DNA of 64,000 bases from Aliihoeflea aestuarii. Its GTDB lineage: Bacteria > Pseudomonadota > Alphaproteobacteria > Rhizobiales > Rhizobiaceae. The DNA lies in NCBI RefSeq assembly GCF_024105665.1, contig NZ_JAAAMK010000005.1:124001-188000 (forward strand), written 5' to 3'. The position numbers were made by a program, and so were the translations under genes. The notes below the pieces were generated by a model. That model saw nothing but the letters and a program-made list of their open reading frames with translations, made no database searches and was not told where the DNA came from. Position 1 is the stretch's first letter; each line of letters starts with the position of its first letter. Shown in pieces: positions 55,699 through 64,000 of the stretch.

Positions 55699-57009
55699 TC
55701 AGTCGAGCGCGCTTTTGCGGGTTTCGACATCGATCGACATCGCAGCGAATGCTGCCACGACCAAGAGGCCGGCAAAAAGGCCGATCGCGGCCGTCGTGCT
55801 CTGGACGAAGAGATAGACCAGAACCGAAGGCGCAAGCAGGCCGCCGAGCCGGGCCATCGCGCCGGCCGCTCCCATCCCGGTCGCGCGTGAGGCGGTGGGA
55901 TAAAGTTCGGGCGTGAAGGCATACAGTGCGCCCCAGGTGCCCAGGAGCGCGAAGCTCATCACCAGAAGCGCGGTGGCGATCAGGGCCGGCGTGGTCGCCA
56001 CGACGAACAGCGCGCAGGCGGCGGCGCTCAGGAACAGGAAGCGCGTCAGCGTCGCGCGGCGCCCCCATTTTTCAACGCCATAGGCCGCGAGCGCATAGCC
56101 GGGGATCTGGGCGAGCGCCACCAGGACGAGGAAACCGTATCCACGCACGAAGCCGAAACCTTCCGTCGCCAGCCGGGCCGGCATCCAGGTGAAGATGCCG
56201 TAATAGGACATCGACACGAGAAACCACACGCTGAGCATCAGAAGCGTCCGGCGGCGCAGTTCGGGTGACAGGAGCTTTTCGCTGCGCGCCGGCGGCATGG
56301 CGTCCAGCGGGGTTTCACCCATCGGCTCCTTTCCGTTGACGAGAAGCATCTTGTCCATCACCGCGCGGGCTTCCGGTTCGCGCCCCTGGCGCATCAAATG
56401 AAGCGGCGATTCGGGTATCCAGAAGCGCAGGAAAAGGCCGACGATGGCCGGCAGGGCGGTGACGAAGAAGATCACGCGCCACGCATCGGCCACGCCTGCA
56501 ACGGAGGCTGCCCACGCCGTCAATGCGACGATGACCGTGCCGACCGCCCAAAACCCTTCCAGCATGACCAGCCAGCGGCCACGCCGCGAGGGCGGCAGGA
56601 ACTCGGCCATCATCGCATAGTCGACCGGCAGCGTGCCGCCGACGGCAAGGCCGGTCAGGAAGCGCAGCAGCAGCAGGGTCTGGAAGTCGGGGGCGAAGAC
56701 CGAGGCAAGGCCGAAGACGGCATCCATCGCGACAGTGCCGATCAGGATGTTCCGGCGTCCGAAACGATCCGCGAGCCGGCCGAAGACCGCCGCCCCGATC
56801 AACATGCCGAGGAAGAAGAGCGTGCCGGTCTGCAATGCCTGCGGAACGGTAAGGCCGAATGTCGCAGCGATCGAGGCGGCGGTGAAGCCGACGGCCAGAA
56901 CCTGCATAGCGTCGGCTGTCCAGACAAGCCCGAAAACACCGAGCAGGCGGCGTTGAAACCGCCCCGTGCCCGCTCGTTCGAGAACGGCATCGATCGTGGT
57001 GCCCGTCAT
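55699..57009 (-). CDS. MFS transporter (NiaP/SV2-like or aromatic acid type)
   Basis: A 436-residue transporter with twelve predicted membrane segments and a long central loop (about residues 205-250). The first cytoplasmic loop carries GRLADRFGRRNILIG, and the segments RFLTGLAVGGTLPVDYAMMAEFLPPSRRG and IPESPLHLM resemble the NiaP/SV2 and AAHS branches. The seventh-eighth region has YGVEKWGRRATLTRF. The substrate may be nicotinate or an aromatic acid; this is not certain. The ATG at 57009 is in good context. It is divergent from the DUF3096 gene. Confidence 0.87.
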   Translation of the reverse strand: MTGTTIDAVLERAGTGRFQRRLLGVFGLVWTADAMQVLAVGFTAASIAATFGLTVPQALQTGTLFFLGMLIGAAVFGRLADRFGRRNILIGTVAMDAVFGLASVFAPDFQTLLLLRFLTGLAVGGTLPVDYAMMAEFLPPSRRGRWLVMLEGFWAVGTVIVALTAWAASVAGVADAWRVIFFVTALPAIVGLFLRFWIPESPLHLMRQGREPEARAVMDKMLLVNGKEPMGETPLDAMPPARSEKLLSPELRRRTLLMLSVWFLVSMSYYGIFTWMPARLATEGFGFVRGYGFLVLVALAQIPGYALAAYGVEKWGRRATLTRFLFLSAAACALFVVATTPALIATALLVMSFALLGTWGALYAFTPELYPTASRATGMGAAGAMARLGGLLAPSVLVYLFVQSTTAAIGLFAGLLVVAAFAAMSIDVETRKSALD

Positions 57010-57202
57010 GACTAGTCCCCCGGATCGCGGTCCCCCGACCGCGGTGCAGCATCGTGATGCGCAGATGGCCGAATGTTGCCCTGAAGTAAACCGAATTATT
57101 TGCCGTACGAGCAGATCGACATTCGATTCGCCCGACGCTTGCCTTGCGCGATGCGCAACCTAGCTATGTGAGCGCATAGCCAACTGCCCAAGGATCGCTC
57201 CC

Positions 57203-57346
57203 ATGCCCGATCTCGCTTTGACCCCATTGATCTCGCTTATCGCCGGCGTCGTCATCCTGATCATGCCGCGCCTGCTCAACTATATCGTCGCCTTCTACCT
57301 GATCGTCATCGGCCTGATCGGGCTCTTTCCCGAACTTGCGGGATAG
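57203..57346 (+). CDS. DUF3096 family small membrane protein
   Basis: A 47-residue protein with two membrane segments (TPLISLIAGVVILIMPRLLN, then YIVAFYLIVIGLIGLF). The pattern of two hydrophobic helices joined by a proline-arginine turn fits DUF3096. The gene is too short for routine calling but the frame is clean and the ATG is followed directly by family-like sequence. The function is unknown. Confidence 0.72.
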   Translation: MPDLALTPLISLIAGVVILIMPRLLNYIVAFYLIVIGLIGLFPELAG

Positions 57347-57429
57347 GAAACGCGGCGCGACAATCCTTGCCATTGCCCTCAATCGCGCTTTTCGCTATCA
57401 GCGGTGAACGAATTCGCGAGGAGCCGATC

Positions 57430-57657
57430 ATGGCAGAAGAACATCATTCCGGCGCGCTCGAAATGGGCGCCGAAATGGATTACGCCGAACACGAGAAGAC
57501 CTACAATTTCTTTCTCGATTTCACGAAATACGTGTCGATCATGGTCGTGGCGCTACTGATCGCAATGGCGTTCGGTTTCTTCACGACCGCCGGCTTCATC
57601 TCGTCCTTCATCCTCTTTCTGCTGATCTGCGGTCTTGGAGCATTCTTCCTGCGCTGA
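57430..57657 (+). CDS. aa3-type cytochrome c oxidase subunit IV
   Basis: A 75-residue protein with one N-terminal soluble stretch (HSGALEMGAEMDYAEHEKTY) and two hydrophobic segments. The pattern MDYAEHEKTYNFF is characteristic of the small bacterial aa3 oxidase subunit IV. GAGGAG lies seven bases before the ATG at 57430. As in related genomes it sits directly upstream of the pnt operon. Confidence 0.85.
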   Translation: MAEEHHSGALEMGAEMDYAEHEKTYNFFLDFTKYVSIMVVALLIAMAFGFFTTAGFISSFILFLLICGLGAFFLR

Positions 57658-57668
57658 CGATCGCTTTC

Positions 57669-57690
57669 CCCCGCGGGCTTTCCCGCGGGG
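57669..57690. terminator. Hairpin between cytochrome subunit gene and pntA
   Basis: CCCCGCGGG-CTTT-CCCGCGGGG is a strong stem of nine pairs with a four-base loop and no T tract. It may attenuate or process the transcript between the two genes. Confidence 0.5.
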
Positions 57691-57718
57691 CATGAAGATC
57701 GGCTGATGGGAGGGGTTC

Positions 57719-58957
57719 ATGGCGCAGATCGTATTCGTACCGAAGGAAATCGAGGCCGGCGAGCCGCGTGTGGCCGCCTCGCCCGAAACCGTCAAGCGGC
57801 TGAAGGCCCTCGGGCTCGACGTGGTCGTGGAAACCGGCGCGGGAGACAAATCCCGCATACCGGATGGCGAGTTCGAAAAGAACGGCGCCAGGATCGGAAG
57901 CGCGGCGGATGCGGGCGCTGCCGATATCATCCTCAAAGTCCGCCGCCCCACCGACGCGGAACTCAAATCCTACCGATCGGGCGCGGCGGTGATCGCCGCT
58001 ATGGACCCATACGGCAACGACGCGGCTGTCGAAGCGATGGCCAAGGCCGGCATTTCCGCTTTCGCCATGGAATTCATGCCGCGCATCACGCGCGCGCAGT
58101 CGATGGACATCCTCTCCTCGCAGGCCAATCTCGCCGGTTATCAGGCCGTGATCGATGCTGCCGGTGAATATGACCGCGCGCTGCCGATGATGATGACGGC
58201 GGCCGGAACGGTGCCGGCCGCCAAGGTCTTCGTCATGGGGGTCGGCGTTGCGGGCTTGCAGGCCATCGCCACGGCACGCCGCATGGGCGCGGTCGTCACC
58301 GCCACCGACGTTCGCCCCGCCGCGAAGGAACAGGTCGCCTCGCTTGGCGCGAAATTCCTCGCCGTCGAGGACGAGGAATTCAAGGCGGCCGAGACGGCCG
58401 GCGGCTACGCCAAGGAAATGTCGAAGGAATATCAGGCGAAGCAGGCCGCGCTGACGGCCGAGCACATCGCCAAGCAGGACATCGTCATCACCACCGCGCT
58501 CATTCCCGGTCGTCCTGCGCCCAAGCTGGTGTCCGCCGAGATGGTCGCCTCGATGAAGTCGGGATCGGTCATCGTCGATCTTGCGGTCGAGCGTGGCGGC
58601 AATGTCGAAGGCGCGAAAGCGGGCGAAGTCGTCACGAGCGCGAACGGCGTCAAGATCGTCGGCCACCTCAACGTGGCCGGCCGCGTGGCGGCATCCGCCT
58701 CGCTTCTTTACGCCAAGAACCTCTATGCCTTTCTCGAGACGCTGATCGACAAGGAAACCAAGACCCTTGTCATCACGCCGGAAGACGAACTCGTCAAGGC
58801 GACGCTGCTGACGCATCAAGGCCGCGTCGTCCATGCCAATTTCGCAAAGGCCGAGCCTGCGCCCGCAGTGGCGCCCGAGAGCACCGAGACTGGTCTCGAT
58901 GCTGCGCCCAAGGCGACGGCAAAGCCGAAATCCACTTCGAAGAAGGGGGATGCGTGA
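57719..58957 (+). CDS. pntA: NAD(P) transhydrogenase alpha subunit, part 1 (dI domain)
   Basis: A 412-residue soluble NAD(H)-binding domain of proton-translocating transhydrogenase. It has the alanine-dehydrogenase-like N-terminus ([19 protein letters not shown]) and the Rossmann segment [20 protein letters not shown], followed by [19 protein letters not shown]. The linker at the end is Ala/Pro/Lys-rich ([14 protein letters not shown]). In alphaproteobacteria the alpha chain is split in two, as here. Its stop overlaps the pntA2 start by one base. Confidence 0.95.
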   Translation: MAQIVFVPKEIEAGEPRVAASPETVKRLKALGLDVVVETGAGDKSRIPDGEFEKNGARIGSAADAGAADIILKVRRPTDAELKSYRSGAAVIAAMDPYGNDAAVEAMAKAGISAFAMEFMPRITRAQSMDILSSQANLAGYQAVIDAAGEYDRALPMMMTAAGTVPAAKVFVMGVGVAGLQAIATARRMGAVVTATDVRPAAKEQVASLGAKFLAVEDEEFKAAETAGGYAKEMSKEYQAKQAALTAEHIAKQDIVITTALIPGRPAPKLVSAEMVASMKSGSVIVDLAVERGGNVEGAKAGEVVTSANGVKIVGHLNVAGRVAASASLLYAKNLYAFLETLIDKETKTLVITPEDELVKATLLTHQGRVVHANFAKAEPAPAVAPESTETGLDAAPKATAKPKSTSKKGDA

Positions 58958-59373
58958 TGGAAATGACCGCGATGGAACGCGCGATCCAGCAGCTCGAGCA
59001 GTCGGCGGCGGCGCTGCGCCTTGCCTTTTCGGATTTGCAGACCGCCGAGGCGGCCGGCCATGCGGCTGCGGCGGCGACGGGCGGCGCGATCGACCCCTTC
59101 GTCTTCCGCTTCGCCATTTTCGTGCTGGCGATCTTCGTCGGCTACTATGTCGTCTGGTCGGTGACGCCCGCGCTGCACACGCCCCTGATGTCGGTGACGA
59201 ACGCGATCTCGTCCGTCATCGTGGTCGGCGCGCTGCTTGCCGTCGGCATCTCCTCGTCGGGGATCGCCACCGGCTTCGGCTTCATCGCCTTGATCCTTGC
59301 TTCGGTGAACATCGTCGGTGGCTTCCTCGTCACGCAGCGCATGCTCGCGATGTACAAGAAAAAAGAAAAGTGA
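58957..59373 (+). CDS. pntA2: NAD(P) transhydrogenase alpha subunit, part 2 (membrane)
   Basis: A 138-residue membrane subunit with three or four hydrophobic segments in the second half ([55 protein letters not shown]). The N-terminal third is a helical alanine-rich stretch. It forms part of the proton channel. The ATG at 58957 overlaps the pntA stop; GTG three bases earlier is an alternative. pntB follows after 11 bases. Confidence 0.94.
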   Translation: MEMTAMERAIQQLEQSAAALRLAFSDLQTAEAAGHAAAAATGGAIDPFVFRFAIFVLAIFVGYYVVWSVTPALHTPLMSVTNAISSVIVVGALLAVGISSSGIATGFGFIALILASVNIVGGFLVTQRMLAMYKKKEK

Positions 59374-59384
59374 GGCGCTGATCC

Positions 59385-60785
59385 ATGAGCGAGAATTTCG
59401 CCTCCTTCCTTTATCTTGTCTCCGGCGTCCTGTTCATCATGGCGTTGCGCGGGCTTTCGCATCCCACGACCAGCCGTCAGGGCAACATGTACGGCATGAT
59501 CGGCATGGGCATCGCCGTCGTCACGACGCTGCTTCTGGCGCGCCCGACCTTCGGCGGCTTCGTTCTGATCGTGCTCGGCATCGCCATCGGCGGCGGCATC
59601 GGCGCGGTCGTCGCGCGGCGCATTCCCATGACGTCGATGCCGCAGCTCGTCGCGGCTTTCCATTCACTCGTCGGTCTGGCGGCGGTGCTGGTTGCGGCGG
59701 CCGCGATGTATTCGCCCGAGAGCTTCGGCGTCGGCACGGTCGGCCATATCCATTGGCAGGCACTGATCGAGATGTCGCTCGGCGTTGCCATCGGCGCGAT
59801 CACCTTCACGGGTTCGATCATCGCGTTCCTGAAACTCGACGGGCGCATGTCGGGCAAGCCGATCCTGCTGCCGTCCCGCCACTTCATCAATGCCGGCATC
59901 GCGATTGCGCTGATCGTGCTGGTCATCGTGCTCGTCGCGACGCAATCGACGCTCGCCTTCTGGCTGATCGTGATCCTGGCGCTGGCGCTGGGCGTGCTGA
60001 TCATCGTGCCGATCGGCGGCGCCGACATGCCGGTCGTCGTCTCGATGCTCAATTCCTATTCGGGCTGGGCCGCGGCGGGCATCGGCTTCACCCTCGGCAA
60101 TCTCGCGCTCATCATCACGGGCGCGCTGGTCGGCTCGTCCGGCGCGATCCTCAGCTACATCATGTGCAAGGGCATGAACCGCTCGTTCATTTCCGTCATT
60201 CTCGGCGGCTTCGGCGGCGAAACGGCCGCCGCCGGCGGCGACGACGGCATCGAGCGGACGGTCAAGCAGGGTTCGGCCGACGACGCGGCCTATCTGATGA
60301 TGAACGCGCAAAAAGTCATCATCGTGCCGGGCTACGGCATGGCGGTGGCGCAGGCGCAGCATGCGCTGCGCGAGATGGCTGACAAGCTCAAGGCCAACGG
60401 CGTCGAGGTCAAATACGCGATCCATCCGGTTGCCGGCCGCATGCCGGGACACATGAACGTGCTTCTGGCCGAAGCCAACGTGCCTTACGATGAGGTGTTC
60501 GAACTTGAGGACATCAACTCCGAATTCGCGCAGGCCGACGTCGCCTATGTCATAGGCGCCAACGACGTGACCAACCCGTCCGCGCGCGACGACAAATCCT
60601 CGCCCATCTACGGCATGCCGATCCTCGACGTGGACAAGGCGCGCACGTGCCTCTTCGTCAAGCGCTCGCTCGGCTCGGGCTATGCCGGTATCGACAACAC
60701 GCTGTTCTACAAGGACGGCACGATGATGCTGCTCGGCGATGCCAAGAAGATGACCGAGGAAATCGTCAAGGCAATGGATCACTGA
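59385..60785 (+). CDS. pntB: NAD(P) transhydrogenase beta subunit
   Basis: A 466-residue subunit. The first two thirds are hydrophobic (dII), with the proton-path region GGADMPVVVSMLNSYSGWAA. The C-terminal third is the NADP-binding dIII, with VPGYGMAVAQAQHALREM, HPVAGRMPGHMNVLLAEA and a late KRSLGSGYAGIDNTLFY. It exchanges hydride between NADH and NADP using the proton gradient. The stop overlaps the next start by one base. Confidence 0.96.
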   Translation: MSENFASFLYLVSGVLFIMALRGLSHPTTSRQGNMYGMIGMGIAVVTTLLLARPTFGGFVLIVLGIAIGGGIGAVVARRIPMTSMPQLVAAFHSLVGLAAVLVAAAAMYSPESFGVGTVGHIHWQALIEMSLGVAIGAITFTGSIIAFLKLDGRMSGKPILLPSRHFINAGIAIALIVLVIVLVATQSTLAFWLIVILALALGVLIIVPIGGADMPVVVSMLNSYSGWAAAGIGFTLGNLALIITGALVGSSGAILSYIMCKGMNRSFISVILGGFGGETAAAGGDDGIERTVKQGSADDAAYLMMNAQKVIIVPGYGMAVAQAQHALREMADKLKANGVEVKYAIHPVAGRMPGHMNVLLAEANVPYDEVFELEDINSEFAQADVAYVIGANDVTNPSARDDKSSPIYGMPILDVDKARTCLFVKRSLGSGYAGIDNTLFYKDGTMMLLGDAKKMTEEIVKAMDH

Positions 60786-61687
60786 TGCTGCCTGAAGCGC
60801 CGGCGGAGGTTCCGCCGGAACTTCGAGCTGCGATCACGGATGCGTTTCCCGAACTGACGGAATCGCGGTTCTCGGTGGCCGGTCGCGGCTGGCACAGTCT
60901 TGCGATCGACATCGACGGGCGGTTCATCGCCAAGTTTCCGCAGGGAGCCGACGCCGAAAAGGCCTTGCTGCGCGAGGCTCGGCTGCTTGCAGCGGTGCGG
61001 CCGCATGTGTCGCTGCCGGTTCCCGACATGCAACTGGTGGAGCATCCGGTCGTCTTTTCCATGCACCGGAAACTTGCCGGGTCTACGCTGCTGCGCGCCG
61101 ACTACGAATGTCTCTCGGAAGTCGCGAAAACGGCACTGGCCGACAAGCTGGCGCAATTCTTCGCCGAGCTTCACGTTATCGATCCGGCGCATATGCGCGC
61201 GACCGGTGCAGGACCGGTGGAGTGGTGGGATGTCCGTGCAGAGACGCTCGCGCCTGTCTGGGCGCAGCTTCCCGCCCCGGTCGCCGAACTGGCCGAGGCG
61301 GTGTGGCGCGACTACGTTGCGCGCATCTGGCCGGATGAAGTCTACGGCTTCTTCGATGCGCATGGCTGGAACATGGCCTTCGATCATAAGGCCCAGCGCC
61401 TCAACGGCATCTTCGACTTCGCCGATTCGGGGTTCGGGCCGGTAGCGCGCGAGTTCGTGCCTGTTTCGCTCATCTCACTCGATCTGGCGCGCCGGGCCAT
61501 GGCAGCTTACGAGATGCGGACGGGGCGTCATGTCCGCACGTCGGACGTCTATCTTTTGACTGCGGCCGCGCGTCTTTCCGAATTTGCGGGAGCGATCGAG
61601 ACGGGCGAGCACGTCGATACGATGCGCGACCTCGTCATCGACTGGTTCGCGCCAACGGCATGGCATCGCCCTGCCGCCGGCCCGTGA
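60785..61687 (+). CDS. Aminoglycoside phosphotransferase (APH)-family kinase-like protein
   Basis: A 300-residue protein of the APH/choline-kinase fold. The catalytic region is FFDAHGWNMAFDHKAQRL, in which the D-x-H-x-x-N spacing of the Brenner motif is kept although the first histidine is a phenylalanine, followed by the metal-binding LNGIFDFADSGFG. The N-lobe lysine is in FIAKFPQG. The start overlaps the pntB stop by one base, so it is coupled to transhydrogenase. The substrate is unknown; a small metabolite is more likely than an antibiotic. Confidence 0.83.
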   Translation: MLPEAPAEVPPELRAAITDAFPELTESRFSVAGRGWHSLAIDIDGRFIAKFPQGADAEKALLREARLLAAVRPHVSLPVPDMQLVEHPVVFSMHRKLAGSTLLRADYECLSEVAKTALADKLAQFFAELHVIDPAHMRATGAGPVEWWDVRAETLAPVWAQLPAPVAELAEAVWRDYVARIWPDEVYGFFDAHGWNMAFDHKAQRLNGIFDFADSGFGPVAREFVPVSLISLDLARRAMAAYEMRTGRHVRTSDVYLLTAAARLSEFAGAIETGEHVDTMRDLVIDWFAPTAWHRPAAGP

Positions 61688-61720
61688 TCGTTCACCGCCG
61701 GCGAGCAGGCTCACCCTGTC

Positions 61721-62197
61721 CTATTCGACGGCGCGCAGACGGAATTCGGTGACGCCGAGTGCAAGGTTCAGGCCGGTTTGCGCCTGAACGCTGATCGGCT
61801 GGAGCATGACCGATTCCTGCGATCCACCGACGAGAATGTTGGCGCCGCCACCGATCGCAACCGTTGCTTCCGCGCTCGCGCCGAAATAGTCGCCACTGAG
61901 CGCTTCGCCGGCCGTGAGCGTGATGGTTGCGGGCATCAGGACGGCCCATTGCATGATGGCTTCGCTGGTGACGCCGATGTCGAGGCCGTAGCGGTTGACG
62001 ACGCCGACGAAAGCGGTCTGCGGTGTGCCGTCCGATGGGCTGAACAGGCATTCCATGTCACGCGACGAGCCGAGGATCGCACCGACATCACCCGCGATGA
62101 CGCATTCGAGCATGCCGGCCTCGGTGCGCGTGTCCTGCGCGTGAGCCGGGATAATTGCGGCTGCGCCGAGAAGCGCGGCGGCTAGAAAGCGGACCAT
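61721..62197 (-). CDS. DUF992 family secreted protein
   Basis: A 158-residue protein with a signal peptide ending AHAQ. The mature part matches the DUF992 pattern: GMLECVIAGDVGAILGSSRD, MECLFSP, then YGLDIGVTSEAIMQWAVLMP, glycine-rich YFGASAEATVAIGGGANILVG, and a C-terminal SVQAQTGLNLALGV. Two cysteines are placed for a disulfide. The function is unknown; it is probably periplasmic. It converges with the APH-like gene. Confidence 0.85.
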   Translation of the reverse strand: MVRFLAAALLGAAAIIPAHAQDTRTEAGMLECVIAGDVGAILGSSRDMECLFSPSDGTPQTAFVGVVNRYGLDIGVTSEAIMQWAVLMPATITLTAGEALSGDYFGASAEATVAIGGGANILVGGSQESVMLQPISVQAQTGLNLALGVTEFRLRAVE

Positions 62198-62257
62198 TGA
62201 AGTTCTCCTGTCTGGTTGTTCGGCACTACAACCGGACAGGGAGAACTTCGTTCCTGA

Positions 62258-63100
62258 TCAGCCGGTGCCGCGCGTCCGGCTCAGCCCGTCGCGGGCGACC
62301 TGAAGATTGGGGTCGAGCCGTGCTGCTTCGGCGAAAGAGCGCGTCGCGCGCTGGGTGTCGCCTCGACGCTCGAGAATGAGGCCCTGATATGCCCACGCCT
62401 CGGCATTGGTCTTGTCGCGAACGAGCGCCGTGTTGAAATCGGAGAGCGCATTGTCCTCGTTGTCGATGGCGAGGTAGGAGAGGCCACGCGCCGTATAGGG
62501 CTCGGCGGCGCCAGGGGCGAGCGAGATCGCCTGTCCGAAATCACCGATCGCGAAGTCGTGCTGATTGCGCAACTGATACATCAGGCCGCGATTGTAATAG
62601 GCGCGCGGGTTGGTCGTATCGAGCTGGATCGCGCGTTCGAAATCCTGAAATGCTTCGTTGGTGCGGCCGGAGGCGCGATTGAGATTGCCGCGCCCGATAT
62701 AGGCAGCATCGTAGCTCGCATTGAGCTGGATCGCCTGATTGTAGTCTGCTAGCGCCGCCTGGCTGTTGCCCATGTTGCGGTGGATCAAAGCGCGGTTGTT
62801 GTATGCCTGATAAAGGCCGGGATTGAGCTGGATCGCGCGGTCGAAGTCGGCCAGCGCCTCGCGGTTTCGCCCGCCGCGTCCATAGGCCGAGCCGCGCACA
62901 TTGTAGGCTTCGGCGTCGTTGGGCGAGCGCTCGATGACGGCGGTCAGCGACGAAATGTTTTCGCTCGATGCCTGAGCTGCGTCCATCGGTGAAACCGTCG
63001 ACATAGTTTCCGGTGCCGTCTGGCAGGCTGCGAGCCCCAAAGCGGACAGCAATGCCATTGCGGTGGCAATGCGTTTGGTGTGGCTCGCGGTCGAAATCAT
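62258..63100 (-). CDS. TPR-repeat lipoprotein
   Basis: A 280-residue protein with a lipoprotein signal (LSALGLAAC, acylated cysteine near residue 24). About six tetratricopeptide repeats follow from residue 60 onward, each with the pattern AYNVRGSAYGRGGRNREALA then FDRAIQLNP. The ATG at 63100 has GGGGA upstream; the open frame extends to 63157 without a signal-like start. It lies downstream of rpsU on the same strand, as in many relatives. It probably scaffolds an envelope complex; the partner is unknown. Confidence 0.88.
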   Translation of the reverse strand: MISTASHTKRIATAMALLSALGLAACQTAPETMSTVSPMDAAQASSENISSLTAVIERSPNDAEAYNVRGSAYGRGGRNREALADFDRAIQLNPGLYQAYNNRALIHRNMGNSQAALADYNQAIQLNASYDAAYIGRGNLNRASGRTNEAFQDFERAIQLDTTNPRAYYNRGLMYQLRNQHDFAIGDFGQAISLAPGAAEPYTARGLSYLAIDNEDNALSDFNTALVRDKTNAEAWAYQGLILERRGDTQRATRSFAEAARLDPNLQVARDGLSRTRGTG

Positions 63101-63226
63101 CGGCTCATTCCCCGTTTGGCGCTGCTTGGCGTGTTGTTCGACATTTAACGCAGACAACGAAAAAAGGTGGCAGCGATTGCTCGCGCCACCTTTTATAGAT
63201 CGGCAAAGAAGACCAAAAAACGGCGA

Positions 63227-63466
63227 TCAGCGCGCCGCAACCGCAGGAGCGCGGCCGCCGCCGACCAATCCTTCGCGCTGGGCGCGCTTGCGGGCCAGCT
63301 TGCGGGCGCGGCGAACGGCTTCGGCCTTTTCGCGGGCGCGCTTCTCGGACGGCTTCTCGTAATGGCCGCGCATCTTCATCTCGCGGAAGATACCTTCGCG
63401 CTGCATCTTCTTCTTGAGCGCGCGGAGCGCCTGATCAACGTTGTTGTCGCGGACGAGTACCTGCAC
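63227..63466 (-). CDS. rpsU: 30S ribosomal protein S21
   Basis: A 79-residue basic protein, matching S21 throughout: [20 protein letters not shown], then the [20 protein letters not shown] helix and a lysine/arginine-rich tail ([15 protein letters not shown]). It joins the 30S subunit near the platform and affects initiation. The alphaproteobacterial C-terminal extension is present. Confidence 0.96.
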   Translation of the reverse strand: MQVLVRDNNVDQALRALKKKMQREGIFREMKMRGHYEKPSEKRAREKAEAVRRARKLARKRAQREGLVGGGRAPAVAAR

Positions 63467-63772
63467 GAGCGTTCCTGTCGTTACCGTTGGCGCCGGGGCC
63501 GTTTCGATCGAGTTTCAAATTCAAAAAGTCAGAGCGCAACAGATTGCGCCCCGTGGCGCGCGCACCACGGATCGGTGCGGCTCATATCACCGGTCGATAT
63601 GCTTGTCGAGAAGAATCCGACAGCGGCTTGTCAGTGAAGCAACCGGCCAATTCGTCGCAGCGAAATGAGCACGGCGCAAACGGGCAATCGAAGTCGCAAT
63701 CAGCGCAAGGGAAAAGTCCGGTTTTCGCTAGTCATGAATTCGTCCTGCCACACGCATCGAGGCCAAGGGTTC
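63467..63772. other. Divergent region between rpsU and the sarcosine oxidase gene
   Basis: A 306-base region with no gene I can support. It should hold the rpsU promoter on the minus strand and that of the oxidase gene on the plus strand. A six-base-pair hairpin, GCGCAA-CAGA-TTGCGC, lies at 63534-63549. Confidence 0.5.
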
Positions 63773-64000
63773 ATGCGCAAATATTCCGTCTTCGCCATCG
63801 CCCGTGAGGCGCTTCGGGCCCATAAGGGCTGGGACGAGCAGTGGTCGTCGCCGGAACCGCGCAAGGAATATGACGTCATCATCGTCGGTGCCGGCGGGCA
63901 CGGGCTGGCGACGGCATATTATCTCGCCAAGGAGCATGGCATCACCAATATCGCGGTGCTCGAGAAGGGTTGGCTCGGCGGTGGAAATACGGGCCGCAAC
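63773..64000 (+). CDS. soxB: Sarcosine oxidase subunit beta, 3' partial
   Basis: The first 76 codons reach the window edge without a stop. The N-terminal pattern [20 protein letters not shown] and the FAD motif [20 protein letters not shown] (GxGxxG), followed by [18 protein letters not shown], match the beta subunit of heterotetrameric sarcosine oxidase, which demethylates sarcosine to glycine. The other subunits (D, A, G) would be expected just beyond the window. Confidence 0.88.
   Translation, partial: MRKYSVFAIAREALRAHKGWDEQWSSPEPRKEYDVIIVGAGGHGLATAYYLAKEHGITNIAVLEKGWLGGGNTGRN

Overview
The window reads as chromosome of a free-living alphaproteobacterium of the order Hyphomicrobiales (Rhizobiales), probably near the Phyllobacteriaceae (Mesorhizobium/Aminobacter-like). 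Reasons: high G+C; a cpdR response regulator; an mmgR/suhB-type small RNA beside an inositol-monophosphatase-family gene; a CtrA-type site; PntA split into two subunits; the families DUF6074, DUF992 and DUF3096; and rhizobial-type palindromic intergenic repeats. The genus is an inference. No prophage, insertion sequence, CRISPR array or rRNA was seen.

Layout. 1-3342: end of a carbohydrate ABC importer (permease, ATPase) coupled to a Gfo/Idh/MocA dehydrogenase and a GntR/FCD regulator. 3339-4335: two small genes on the minus strand. 4546-7308: xylB-xylA for xylose. 7819-11282: an IclR regulator divergent from pcaI-pcaJ-pcaF, the last steps of the beta-ketoadipate pathway. 11305-16363: a Dpp/Opp-type ABC importer. 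16752-31193: a purine-degradation cluster. 31373-34083: a UdgX-type uracil-DNA glycosylase coupled to a radical SAM protein. 34184-45277: assorted metabolism and regulation (GNAT, WD40, CobW GTPase, creatininase family, MarR, EamA, LacI, 2-hydroxyacid dehydrogenase, glutamine-amidotransferase-like hydrolase, orphan TRAP binding protein, threonine aldolase). 45730-51963: gltB-gltD. 51964-54508: hisN-like gene, mmgR-type sRNA, N-formylglutamate amidohydrolase, cpdR, tRNA-Val. 54802-57009: catB-type acetyltransferase and an MFS transporter. 57203-61687: DUF3096, aa3 oxidase subunit IV, pntA1-pntA2-pntB and a coupled kinase-like gene. 61721-63466: DUF992, TPR lipoprotein, rpsU. 63773-end: start of a sarcosine oxidase beta subunit.

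The purine genes form an almost complete route. GuaD turns guanine into xanthine; XdhABC makes urate; the membrane urate hydroxylase PuuD makes 5-hydroxyisourate; UraH makes OHCU; a fused PuuE-UraD protein makes allantoin and opens it to allantoate; AllE and AllA finish ureidoglycine to glyoxylate; a glycerate kinase may return the carbon. Allantoate amidohydrolase is not in the window. A Dpp-like importer lies downstream of allA and could import a pathway intermediate (inference). Four copies of one palindromic repeat sit in the gene junctions of the plus-strand purine operon, three of them in consecutive junctions (uraH/xdhA, xdhA/xdhB, xdhB/xdhC).

No wholly new multi-gene system is evident. 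The items most worth a second look are the repeats between the purine genes, the frameshifted nucleotidyltransferase, the UdgX/radical-SAM pair, the mmgR-type sRNA whose terminator overlaps a convergent stop codon, a LacI-family gene that appears to start with CTG, a full CtrA-type site before a small secreted protein, and catB beside tRNA-Val.
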